From Heterotrichella gracilis (Eukaryota > Sar > Xanthophyceae > Tribonematales > Xanthonemataceae), in assembly GCA_032358255.1 (NCBI GenBank), contig JAULBX010018857.1, positions 186,001-250,000 on the forward strand: a stretch of 64,000 nucleotides of DNA. The letters are read 5' to 3'. Under the pieces are notes generated by a model, which was given only the letters and a program-made list of their open reading frames with translations, was not told the origin of the DNA and did not search any database. Below, piece after piece: positions 26,408 through 37,802 of the stretch (the first letter of the stretch is position 1; each line of letters opens with the position of its first letter). The translations under genes and the position numbers were made by a program.

Positions 26408-29400
26408 TCACAGTTGCCAACTTTGCCTTACTTGATCACTCCCCTCGTTTCCTTCCGCCAGTGTCCCAAGTGCCTCTGATGCAGCTGCGCCAACCAGCGA
26501 GCCCTTCCGAGGCTGTCCGCCATCTGGGTGCGGCAATTCACTCGTTGTGGCGGTGCTGGCTCTGCGGCTCTGCAGCATTTGCATCAGACTGGAGCGGCGC
26601 GCCGACACCTGGCGATGGAAACAACACAATCATCAGCACAAGGCAGCAGTTGCTCTAAACTTTAGCATCAAGCAAACCTGGACAGCTGGGTGATTTACAT
26701 GTAAAGCATGCAGATATCAAGGAAGCCAATCTTTGAAACATCTGGCAGATGCATGTATAGTCAGTTGGCAGCACAAGTTGTCAATATGACATCAGTGTGT
26801 GTACAGGGCAATGCCAGACACCACCACTTCCTGCACGCAAGCCTCACCCCCTTTGCCAGCATCTCCGTGTTCAGGGATCTGCCTTCATTGATGGCGTGGC
26901 GGGCCTCAGCAATGAAGTAGAAGAGGTCAAGCACCTCTGGGTAGTGCGCAGCCACCTTCTCAAAGCACTCCCGGGACAGGCTGTACAGCTCCACAAAGGT
27001 GAGTGCATAGGCGTTGGCAGTGCGAGTGCCGAGCTTTCCCTGCAAGGTAAACATATTTGGTTTATGTGGGCCTGTGAAGGTGCCGCACATAAACCGCCTG
27101 GCAGGACGAGTGTACATGTTGCTGAGCTTATTGATGGTGGGCGCACCAGCATGAGGTACAGTAATTGGCATTGAGATGGTATGACCCTTGAACACAAGTA
27201 TTATAGAGCCATTTGCGTCATGATGATGTCACGAGGTAATGGTGTCATGTGATATATCTGCTGTCACTCACAGCAAGGATCGCAAACTCTCCAAAGTAGC
27301 TTCCCTTCCGCAGGGTTGTGAGCACCCGCCCATCTTCTGTCTTGATTTGCACACACCCTGACATGATGAAGTACATTTCTGTGGCAATCTCGCCCTGCAC
27401 GCAATCAACCAATCAATGTGCTGGAACCTGGGGTTATTGTTGCCAGCCTGAGGGAAGACATGGGTGCATTGCCATCACACATGTACACCATGGTGACTAA
27501 CATTTGTCGCAGATGTGGTGCACACTGAGCCAGCCCGGGCAACACAGCATTGGACGTGCAATACATGGCGGTGAGGGTTCAAGGGCATAGCATTTCAACC
27601 CTAACCCTTAAATCCGGAATGCCTGATCTAGCTGTACACATGTGCTATGAGGCCATGGCGCTGAGTCACCCGCTGGCCATACCTGCTGGAAGATGAGCTC
27701 CCCTGGGGGGTACACCTGGCGCACCAGGTTGGGCACCAGCACGCGCACCACCACGCTGCGGCAGGCTTGGAAGATGGGCACTGTTTTGACCAGGTCGTTG
27801 CACACGTGCATGTGGATGTCTGCACGCAGAGAGGGGTTGACGTCGCAGAGCAGCACGCCCTCGTCCACGATCTTGCGGTTGTTGTAGCGCGCGTTGATGG
27901 AGCTCATGATGCGCTTGCGCAGGTCGCCAGGCACGCGGCGGGAGCGGCAGTACTCCTGCACAGATGCGTAAAGTCACTGCTGCCCTAGCATTTGTTTGCA
28001 GCTGTTATACCCTCAAGACCGAAGTTCACAAGTGGTGCTGTTCAACATTTATCTGCAGCTGGCTCAAAAAGGTGCTATATACCTCACGTTGTAGAGGACT
28101 GCCAGTTGCCTGGTGCCACATACATTCTATTGGATTGTCACAAATATAAAACCTTGGCTACATGACTGCTGCATGTGCAACAAGGTTTGTACAATGCGTT
28201 CCAGCTTCCAAATATATAATCTAGCAACCAGGGGGCTCGTGCGTTGCGCCCGCCTGCCCTATAGTAGCAGTGCATAAACCATGGACACGTCTAGACTTAG
28301 CCATCAGCCCTATAAACAACCCTGTGGTAGCAGTGCGGCAGCATGCTTGGCCCCTCACCTTCCACATCTGCATGCGCTCCACGTACAGGGTGCCAGACTT
28401 GTCCATGGACTGCATGAGTGAGGAGATCATACCAACCAGCAGCACGTAGAACACCGCGCCGATGCTCATGGACACCATGACCATGATCACTTCGGTGAGG
28501 TTGTAGGGTGGGTCGATGCCGTAGCCGATGGTGATCATGTGGGAGATGGCGCGGAACATGGAGTGGGAGTACTGCAAAAGAGGGGGATTTAGACAATAAA
28601 CTGTAGCATAAAGTGAATTTGTAGGTCAGTGAGTAAAATGCTAGTATAGGTCATCAGTCAACCCTTGGGGCCATCCAGTCCTGTCCTGGCATTATGTCAG
28701 GCCGAGCGTTCTTCTAATTATTACACCATTTGACCAAGATCCTACCCTGTGCATTGAAATGGATAAAGGGAGGTCCTGGAATAATAATAAAAAAGCATCT
28801 ATAAGCAGCTGCTATAATATCTTAAAAAATGCATGTATCACGGAAAAGTTTGCCATGGTTAACGGTCATGCATTTATTGCCTGCTAGGCGCACCTGGGCA
28901 AATCTGCTTTCATCCAGGACGCCTGTGCGCACCACCCAGTTGCTGTCATCCTTTGGCTCCAGCTGCCCCACCAGCAGCTCCATACACGCGTCAAAGTGCG
29001 CATACACGGCAATCATGAGCACCAGCTTGGAGATGCGCAACCCAAAGCTGTTGATGGGGAGCATATCCTCCCACCTGAAGAAAGGCAGGCATTACAAACT
29101 GAGTTTGGTCATTGAGCGCCCTTTGTTTTTACTGTTGGTACAGGGGTAAGATGAGCAAATAACTACGCTCTCAGACTTGCAGCATGCAACAACTGCAATG
29201 CACTGCACGCGTTGTAATTCAGCATTTAAAGTTTACTGCACTGTGGTGAAGGGAAGTTGCTTGCCTTGAGATGGCTCTGAACAGGCGAGGTATCCTCAGC
29301 AGGCGTAACAAACGAGGAAGGCGGATGTATGTCTGCCATACGGAGCCTTGGTACAGGATCACCAGGATGTCATATGGAAATGCTCCAATGAAATCTGGGA

Positions 29401-32400
29401 TGAACCACGTTTTGGTGTATTTCCAGCGCACAATCTTCTTGTCCAGGATAATTGCACCACCATCATCATAGCCTGCGGTACAATGCCAATTTCTGTTAAT
29501 GAGCCAGCAGTGTCTTTGGGACCAACTGTGCCCACGTGCAGCAAGAATACACGCAGGGGGGAATCCGATGAGTGAACATGATGTTGCAACTGGTCATCTT
29601 CACAACACTATCACCCACCCCACTGGACCCCAAACATGGCTCATGGCATTCGTTTGACCTTAAATCATGCATTTAAAGGCCTAAATTCCGTATTTTGGGG
29701 GTCTAGGATCCATGTGGCCACAGGACTGGTCACCAGCTTTAGGCACAGAGACACAAGCTGATATTGCAGGTTACCTGTATTGAAGTTCATAAGGATATCC
29801 GCGTAGAAGAACAGGTCAAGGGCCATGTCAATGACGAATGCTGGTCCAATCTTGTTGTCTCCAAACGTGATGCGCAGCGGCAGCACCACACAGTTGTAGA
29901 GAGTGGCCAGCGCAATGAGTAGATCCCACCGTGCCCTGGTACCATATGGCAGTCATGTGAACGTCCAAAACCATTGTGACTGGCTGGTAATGACGTTGTA
30001 AGTGTATTCTCAGATGGCCAAAAAAAGTTCTAAACTGCAGGATGCCATCTGTGTGCCGCAGCTACAGCATCACACCATGCACTGCAACAAGCCGCAACAT
30101 GCTTGCAAGTAAAGTGCTATCAAAGTGCTGAACTGCGCATGCTGTTCTTTTGCAACAAACCTCCGCCACCCACTCCTGCGCAATGCTGAGCTGTTGCAAG
30201 ACACAGCATGTTACTTTCGTGTTTATACGCTGCAACACACAGCAAAGTTCCTCCAGAAACACATCACCATTCCTCAGAGGACCTGTGTACTAAGGCGCAC
30301 CTGAATGGCGACAGTGGGTTGAAGGCCACGTCATCTTTGCTTGTGCGTGCTTCCTCCTCTTCAGAGTCCAGGCCCAGGGGGTGGTAGGCATTGCCCAGCA
30401 TCTTGTTCATCCAGGAGGCCTTTCTCCGCTGGTTGTGCAGGGCGTCAGTGATGCTCTTCTTGCGGATGTCAGATACCTCAGCAAGCGCTGACAGCACCTG
30501 AATTTAGGGTTTAGGGTTTAGGGTAATGGGTAATGGGATGCAATTACCTAGTCAATAACGTGCAAACAAATTGCTGTCACATGCATCCTCCACTGGAGAC
30601 TCCAGGCCAGTGTTGCAGACACGTTTCAATTTGTAAAAAATAAGCTGTCAAAAATGTTAGTCCATACTGGTAAATTCTGCAAGGTTGCGTACAGGCTGGC
30701 CACGTAGCCACAGACAAGTCTCAGGCACACTGCAGACCTACTGCTGGTTGTACCTGGTCCCCAATGCTGTTATTTGTCTCCACACTGAACATGGACCCAT
30801 CAGGGTTCATGCCTCCTGTACCCATCATCGTCGAGCCATCCGCCACACTGCAGCACCACAGTAATGTGTTTGCAGACTGTGTTGCAAAGCCCCTTCGTAC
30901 GATAGTTAGGCTGCCATGGTTGATGCATTACAATGACAGCCGTATATGTATGCAAGTGCACGGATGAATTGCTAGGAAGCAAGTGTCAATTACTTTGGCA
31001 TCTGGTGCAGGAACAAGCGGATGATTGCGATCAATAACAACATTGGCCAATTACGCAGCGCAGTGCAGTAAAAGGAAGTGCTGAGTAAAAACGAGTTCCA
31101 TTTCACCTCATACAAATCTCTTTACCCACTGCACATACCGTGTTCCCCGCCCATTCCAAAACCATTTGACTGCCCCCACCGCTGAATCAAACACGCTGGA
31201 CTTTGCATGCGTTGACTGCACCGTGGAAGCAATTGAGCCAGTCGGGTGCATCAGCTTCTCCTGGCGCTGGTCGCGCAGAGCATCCTTGACGTTGCCCTTG
31301 AAGAAGGCCTGCAGACTGGAGCGATCTGATGACCTCCCTGACGCATGCCCGGGGCCTGGCTTGTGTGCTGGCACCAATCTGCACGCACACAGGTAAAACT
31401 GGGTTACATGTGAATTGAGATTTACCTGCGTCCTTTGCAATATCTAGGCTGTGTATAATTTGTTAGTTGACAAAGAAAGAGAGTAGGCACGCGCCAGCCA
31501 CTCCCAGAAGCCACTGAGGCAGGGCATTCCCTCAAGTGCCCATGTCAATATCTAAGGACAGATAGCTGGCGATGCTGCCAAGAAAGCATTGCCAGCAAAG
31601 AAAGAGGATTAGCATGTTGCAGTGGACCAGTGGTCAACAGGCCTGCATGCTCAGACGTACCCAGGTTCTGCGGCAGCTTCAGGCTGGTAAAGGTTCCCAA
31701 CCCAGGCCATGGACTTGCGGTTGACCGGGAAGTACACTGGCTGCTGTGGCAAGGGCCCTCCGCTGGAGCTCTCGTAGCGAGAGGGCAGGTTGAGCCCACT
31801 GTCATCGTAACTCACGCGGCTGAGGCGCGATTTCCGCCGAGAGGCTGGCAAGCCTGTGAGGTTGAGCTTGGGCACTGAAGGCTTGTCTGCAGTTGCATCA
31901 CCGGAGGTGGCGGTGTGTGGGGCGCCCCTGTTGTCGTCTTGGTCTGCTGTCAGATTTTCTTGGCTCCTACATGCCGTAACAGTGGCGCTTCTTACCCTAC
32001 CGTGGTGGCGTTGCACACCTTGTAAGCTGTCAGCCAAGTGACAGCCATGTGAGGCATGAAAGCATGGTTTGTGTAAAGGGAAATTGGGTTTGAGACTAAT
32101 ATAGGTGGCATGATATCAGCAGCAGTGCACACACCTTTCTAGTATGGGCTCGACTGGGTGCATGGCAACAAAGCTGGGGAGGTGTTGCTCCTCTCCATCG
32201 GACTGCGACCCCCGGTGGTGACTGTGGTGGTTTGAGCTCACTCCTGGGCTGCCAGAAGGGTTGTGCAGCCTGAGACCGCCTGTATACAGTTAGCACACGT
32301 ACTTGACCCAACAAAGAATCCATATCTGAGAAGTGCTGCAGCATGTGTTTGCTTGACCACAGCATCATGTGGGTCACTCACATAAAAATGTGAAGTTGCA

Positions 32401-32614
32401 GTGACACCAAGTGGGCGATGCAGCCAAACCATGCAGCATGGTTTGGTCACTCACCTTCGTCTCTATCTAATGACTTGGGTTGGATGACCGCGAGGGTGTC
32501 ACTGAGAGACTTTCGCCTGAAGAAGGGCTTGGCAGCGGGTGGTTTTGCAGGCGTTCGCTTCTCGGCTGCCTTGTGTTTGTGCTTGGCATCTGACGGTGGA
32601 GAGGTCCCGGGCAT
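26408..32614 (-). CDS. Cyclic-nucleotide-gated K+ channel (HCN/EAG type), about 897 aa
   Basis: There are fourteen exons, 5'-3': 32614-32455, 32279-32135, 31966-31661, 31378-31139, 30847-30754, 30497-30301, 29935-29775, 29472-29265, 29074-28894, 28571-28359, 27955-27683, 27394-27272, 27039-26848 and 26608-26408. Phases fit and the sum is 898 codons. A long Ser-rich N-terminus carries two RRKS sites. Then come S1 (about 381), S2, S3 (PDFIGAFPYDILVI), S4 with Arg at every third position (RLPRLLRLLRIPRLFR), S5, and a pore helix with the K+ filter TIGYG (about 578-582). S6, a C-linker (PGDLRKRI, RYNNRKIVDE) and a cyclic-nucleotide-binding domain (PGELIFQQ, YFGEFAIL, TRTANA) follow. This order is that of HCN/KCNH channels in a plasma or organelle membrane. 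Binding-pocket Glu and Arg are present, so nucleotide gating is likely but inferred. The intron after S4 begins with GC. Confidence 0.93.
30503..30524. repeat. Interstitial telomere-type repeat (TTTAGGG)
   Basis: Three TTTAGGG units stand in tandem just upstream of exon 6 of the channel gene, followed by a doubled 'gtaatggg'. The motif is the plant-type telomere unit. It lies inside an intron within 10 bases of the splice acceptor. Confidence 0.85.
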
Positions 32615-34249
32615 TGTGCCACTAGCGGTTGTAACATGTATGAATAGCTGCTTTTATTTCACATGTTGTGGTGCTGCTGAGTTCGGCTTAGAGGACCCAC
32701 CATCCTGTTCTGTGTCCGTATGCCCGACACCTGCGGGTGAACATGCCAGGCACACATGCCATAGACCACGTGGGCACTATGGGAGTAGTTGGCCACACTA
32801 TAACGGCTGTAAGTGTACCCCCAATGAAAGAATCACGTTGGCATATGGTATCGTAGCACTAAACGGCCAGCAAGCAAGATGACCAACCCTCAGAGGGATG
32901 CAACGGTTGGCCCACGGTGGATGTACAAGGAGGTGGGTCAATCATACACGCACACCGTTTGCGTGGCGCGTCGAAGCGCTTCGGCTGAGCTATATGCACA
33001 GACAAGCTTTCCAGTCTTTGTGCAGAGGGGGATTGCTGGTCGGAATTGGACCGTCCGCTGTCGACCACCCTTCCTGACTTTCCCGCCTAGTTTTCCATGT
33101 TATGCTTCCACATGGCAAAAACAAAAGGCTTTCCAGTTTCTGACCAGCCTGGGAGGGAGGGTTTAGGGTGGTCAATTACCACAGGAGAACAGATGCCACA
33201 GGGAGGGAGGGCTGTTGTTCGCTCCGCATTGTTTGCCAAAAGAAGACTTGGACCCCACAAAGGGTCGCAACCCGGTAATCACTCCAGCACGACCTAATGC
33301 AATTACTACAACTGTCCCTCTTGCCAACATGGACCCAGTCACACCGCTTGGAATGCGAATGTTTACAGGCGCTCAGGCTATCAAACACCCGTGGGAAACC
33401 CAGATAGGTTGAGCAAGCACCTTCACAGCAACAAGACGCTGATGGCGGACAGGTGTTGCCCTGAGGATTAATACTCCCGCCAAATCCAGAGCCCTTATGC
33501 TAGCCCCTAGTGACATGTCCCAGAGCCCATTGTATTATGCCAACGCTGATGCGAGCCGTAAGGATGTTTGAGCAAATGGGGCGACAAGGCTTCTGGTGAA
33601 GGTAACAAGAAAATTGAATACTAGTTGTTGTCAAGCTGGGATCCCACGGGGCCTCGCAACCCCGTGGGATGCGAGGTGCTACACAGGTCAGGTACAGCCT
33701 GAAAAATATGGCATGATACTGCTACAGAGCTGAGCGCAATGGCAAATGAATATACACATGGTGTGCAAGTTCTGAAAAACTTCACTAGAGTATCCACAGG
33801 GTCGGGAGAGACTGCCGAGCATGGCGAATGCCAACGCCATGGATCTGAAGCCATCCAGGAGCGCGGGCGAGTGCCTTGTAGCCACAGCGGCCTGTGAGGT
33901 GCCTGGAGAGCCACGTGACCCAGCAGCTATGTCCCGCAGCCACTTAGAAGCCCCTGTGCAGCAGCCCCTGTGTTAGCAGTCCCGAACGCAGCCTTCAAGG
34001 CAACCAGACATTGTGTGCATGACAATCGTCTTCAGGGAGATTGCTGGGGTGGTTGTTAGGCCCCGGGCCCCGGGTCAAGGTGAGCTTCAAGGTGGGTGGA
34101 GTGGCATGAATGGACAGACGGGCGCCAGAAGCAAAAGCACACTGGCGGTGACGAGTATCATCGCACTGATTTTGCAAAATAGTTGACACTGTTTGTGCCT
34201 CGCCATTTGCAACACAAATTCTGGGCAACCCAGTGCGCAATGCACATAC
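32615..34249. other. Spacer between the channel and bS21 genes
   Basis: No complete gene is visible. The right part must contain the last exon of the bS21 gene (see that entry). A minus-strand frame around 33780-33960 reads WLRDIAAGSRGSP and later FRSMALAFAMLGSLSR, which looks protein-like but has no clear partner. 'ggtttagggtgg' occurs near 33160. Confidence 0.4.
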
Positions 34250-34548
34250 CTGGATCTGCGCTTCATTATCCACCGCATCTTTGCCTTGAACTCCTTGCGA
34301 GCCAGACGCTTCTCTGACTCCTTTTTGTCAATCACCCGCTGGTGTGCTGGCTTGATGTAGTATTCCTTGGCCGCCCACTGCTTTGACAGCCCTTCCTCAG
34401 CTACCTTCCTCTTCAATAACCTGAGCGCCGCATCCACTCTGTTGTTCCTGACCTCCACTTCAATGGTTCGCAGCTGTTGGTGTTGTGCTACCCTTGAAAA
34501 GTTGGCAGCAACATCTGCCATGAGCTTCCAACCCCGTGACAACGCCAT
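34250..34548 (-). CDS. Ribosomal protein bS21, organellar (3' exon unresolved)
   Basis: The first exon encodes 99 residues and ends at donor GTATGT in phase 2. After an N-terminal extension of about 25 residues it shows the bS21 pattern: a short strand (TIEVEVRNN), the helix DAALRLLKRKVAEEG, the linker KEYYIKPAHQRVI, and a strongly basic helix ending MRWIMKRRSR. bS21 is a small-subunit protein of bacterial-type ribosomes, so the product acts in mitochondria or plastids. Pairing with the mitochondrial OSCP gene across a shared promoter favours mitochondria, as inference. The last exon may add only RGF and a stop (acceptor at about 33954), or a longer tail in another frame. I could not decide. 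Confidence 0.85.
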
Positions 34549-35143
34549 GCCTTAACCCAACCACACAGCCTATCCAGCAAGGATTCTTGAGGTTATCTAG
34601 GCAACACTGACACCTCACAGCAACACTGACACCTCAATGCTCACACAGTGTTGCTGGCCAAACAACTGCCCATCAAGAAAGGCCTATTGTCAGGGCAATG
34701 CAAGTTAAAAACCCTTTAGGCAAGCCTGTGAAGGCAGAAACAGCCAGCAACGTGCAAGGATAGGGCTGAGGTACAGGTGAACTCAAATGCTCAATGCATG
34801 CATATCACGCCATGGGCGCCTACGGCCGAAATGGAGGCAGTAACAACTGACGAGGTCCTCTTCGCAAGTGGTTGTAATAGGTTGCTCGTAATGCTTTAAA
34901 TGACGCGTGGCTGCACGATCTTGGGCTTGCACTGCAAGTTGCAGCAAGCAGCGTGCTGCAGACTGCAAGGTGGGTGTGATAGGTGAGGCGAACGGGCCTG
35001 CTCGGCAGTGGTGCGCAGGGCATCAAGGTAAAGCACGGCAAGCCCCAACCGTTCTGGCAAAGTGCAAGCAAGCTTGTAAGCTTGTGCACAGTGGTGCGAG
35101 AAGCACACGCGTCAACCGCTCTGAGGAGCCGCTGCCGGGCAAA
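34549..35143. promoter_or_regulatory. Bidirectional promoter region, bS21 and OSCP
   Basis: Two genes for organellar proteins start head to head, 595 bases apart. The stretch holds a short direct duplication 'aacactgacacctca' (34602-34616 and 34622-34636). I see no TATA box in a sensible place. Open frames here (for example on the plus strand from 34907) run into the OSCP start and lack domain signal. Confidence 0.5.
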
Positions 35144-36599
35144 ATGCTGCGTGCTACGGCACTGGTCGCCCGAAGGGCCCGTCAAGCACAACAGCCAGCT
35201 TCATATGCATCCGCGGCCTTGGTAGGTTCTGCAGGGGCGCATGCACGTGTTTTCAAGCCTGGCTTCACTGTTCTGACGGATTTGTGTACTGCAGACGCGA
35301 GGTTTTGCTGCAGAGGCTGGGCCTGACGTCAAGGTACAGGCTGTTGGGGAAAGTGCTTTCCACTCTTACAGTTGCTGTAGCAAGAACCACACCGCAACAC
35401 AATCTATACTCCATGTGCAGGTACCTATCCAGGTGCACGGAGTTGCTGGGCGGTATGCGTCTGCCCTGTACATGTCCGCTGTGAAGAGCAAGGTGCTGGG
35501 GAAGGTGGCACAGGATATGAACCAGGTTAGTACCAACCCGACTTGGTGTTTGCTGCACTGGGTTCGTGGGAACACTCGGGAACCCACTAGTACCCACTCC
35601 ACCAGGTGTACAACATGACCGTGGAGAGCGAGCAGTTCAATGACTTCCTCAAGGACCGGGCCATGTCCACCAAGGACAAGGAGGCTGGGATCGAGGCCAT
35701 CCTAGCCAAGCTGGGAGCTACAGACATCACAAAGAACTTCTTCAGTGAGTGTTTCACCCAGCTTGTGACCAGCAGCGAGCACCATAGTGGGCAGCAGTCA
35801 ATAGATGCACAGTACCGGGGTACTTTGTCACATCCATGGCGACACCCACCCATGGTGCTGTGCTGCAGGGCTGCTGATCGAAAACAACCGCTTGAGCGAG
35901 GTCACAAAGATCAGTGACACCTTTGACGAGATTGTCAGTGCTGTAATTGGAGAGGTGAAGGCTACAGTGACCTCCGCAGAGGTGCGTGCTCGGTCTGTTT
36001 CCATTGCAGTGCCTTGCAGGTGCCAGAGGGTTATGCATACGTTTATAGCTGCTTTGTAGGCTTACTGTGTTCATTTATGTTCTTCTGTGGTCCTGCTGAG
36101 TGTGCTGAAGGCGTTGGTACTGCTGTGCAGCCCCTCACAGCAGAGGAGCGGGATGAGCTGAAGAACGGCCTGAGTGAGTTACCACCCTGCATGTTTCTAC
36201 CCATCCTTGCACACCTGTATGTTTCTGCTGGAGCTTGCTTGCCCGCGTGTTCCTGCTCAAGCTTGCGTTAGCAACACACTGCCGTGCTTGTGTGTTCCGT
36301 ACAGCTGACACACCTGTTTCACCCCTTGACCTGCAGTCAAGCTGCTGAAGCCAGGCGAGACCCTGCTGCTTGACGAGAGGGTAAGCAGCCAACCTTTGAA
36401 CCCTGCGTTTTGATGTGCAAATTGTGTGACCCGTGTTCCTCCGCTGCTGCTGCAGACTTGTAACCAACTGGTGTTTACTTTGCAGACGGATCCCAAGATC
36501 ATCGGCGGCATTGTATTGGACATTGGCGACAAGCACGTGGACTTGTCCATCCTGTCTCGTGTGAAGAAGCTGCAACAGCTCGTCAGGGAGACAGTCTGA
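35144..36599 (+). CDS. ATP synthase delta/OSCP subunit, mitochondrial, 211 aa
   Basis: This is the stator subunit that joins the F1 head to the peripheral stalk of mitochondrial ATP synthase. The seven exons are 35144-35221, 35421-35525, 35606-35744, 35869-35981, 36131-36173, 36337-36380 and 36486-36599, giving 212 codons with stop. The N-terminus MLRATALVARRARQA is a typical mitochondrial presequence. The mature part has the N-terminal helical domain (GVAGRYASALYMSAV, DITKNFF, LLIENNRL, FDEIV), the strand GEVKATVTSAE, PLTAEERDELK, and the C-terminal signature DPKIIGGIVLDIGDKHVDLS. The length is normal for the family. A plastid AtpD is less likely because of the presequence and the OSCP-like C-terminus. 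It is divergent from the bS21 gene. Confidence 0.95.
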
Positions 36600-37802
36600 T
36601 GTGGGCGCTCCTTGTATCACCCACGCACTGTGCACCAGTGGCAGCATCGCCAAGCAGACTGCGAGCAAGCTCTTCTTGCGTGGGTGCCGCTACGCCTGTG
36701 TAGGCTGGAATTACTGTCTCTTGGTATGAGCTCATTGACAACCTGCGTGTGTATGGCACGCTTACCAGTATGAATTGCGTCTTCTATTGCCTGCTAGGCA
36801 GGCCTAGAACAACAACCCCCTCACCCAGTATTGTTGATCCACGTGGGTCGGCGAGCCATCGGTCTCCTTGGCAAGGTACAGCCCAACCTAGGTGACCTTG
36901 ATTGTAATATCATTTCCTTCGTCATGTTACAAAACTGGCACCCTGCCAGGGGCACTGGTGTCAGGGAGTCAAGCTTCTGACTCTGGGCGATTTGTTGAGT
37001 GGCGCCACTGCCAGGTGGCCATGCTCACAATGGCCGAGAGCGGCAACCCCACTGCTCAACTTATCCTTGCGCACCCCTCAACTGACCACAATAAAAGGGG
37101 GGGTGGAAGTTGCGCTGTCAAGGATGCCGCATGAAACTGTGTTGCTCTGAAGAGCACTGTGGGGGGGCAATAAAAATGCAGCCTGTTCTGGCTGGTGCCA
37201 GTGTTCAGCTAATTTCTACAAGAAAATGCAGCACCTTGCTCATTCCACCCGGTCTCAGGCAGCCGCATGGGCGAACCATTTGTGCAGCGCTGGGCGTTGC
37301 ATGTGCTGCCTCCCTCGGTGGACGTGCCCCTTTGGCAGGCGTGGTAGTGCAACAGCTCAAGGGTTTGGGATTTGAGGGGGAAACCCTATGACAAACCCCT
37401 GGAGAGGTGTTTGCCGCCAGAGGATGTTTGGCGTTTGCAAGAACTGTTTAGGGTTTTCAGGTGCAGCGAGGTGCATCCTATCGTGGCTGTGACCCCGTTC
37501 GCCTTCAAGGTGCGTACCAATAAATTGTTTGTGATGGACCTATGTACTTGCAATACCGAGCAGGGGTTAAAGTTATGGGTGCACGGTGGGGAAGGAGACA
37601 CACGGCCAATACTATTGAATAGCGGTCACCTCAAAAACTCGTGGTGATGGTCAGCTTGGCGGTGGCTATAGCACATACATATCAGGCAGGCAGGCCTACC
37701 TCAGATAGTCCTGTCTTGTGGCGCGCAGGTCCAGCACTAGCAACTCGGTTTATACCAGGGCACCACACGGGGCTGACAACAACCTCGGCCATTGGGTTGT
37801 GA
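36600..37802. other. Spacer upstream of the MED13-like gene
   Basis: This stretch probably holds the OSCP 3' end and the missing 5' exons or promoter of the MED13-like gene. One plus-strand frame near 37400-37510 reads PPEDVWRLQELFRVF and ends at a possible donor GTGCGT, so it may be an upstream exon. I could not join it with confidence. Confidence 0.35.

Noticed and set aside
33621-33914. A candidate second gene between the channel and bS21 genes
   Set aside because: It has no ATG in good context and no conserved motif. Part of it might be a tail of the bS21 gene, but this could not be shown.
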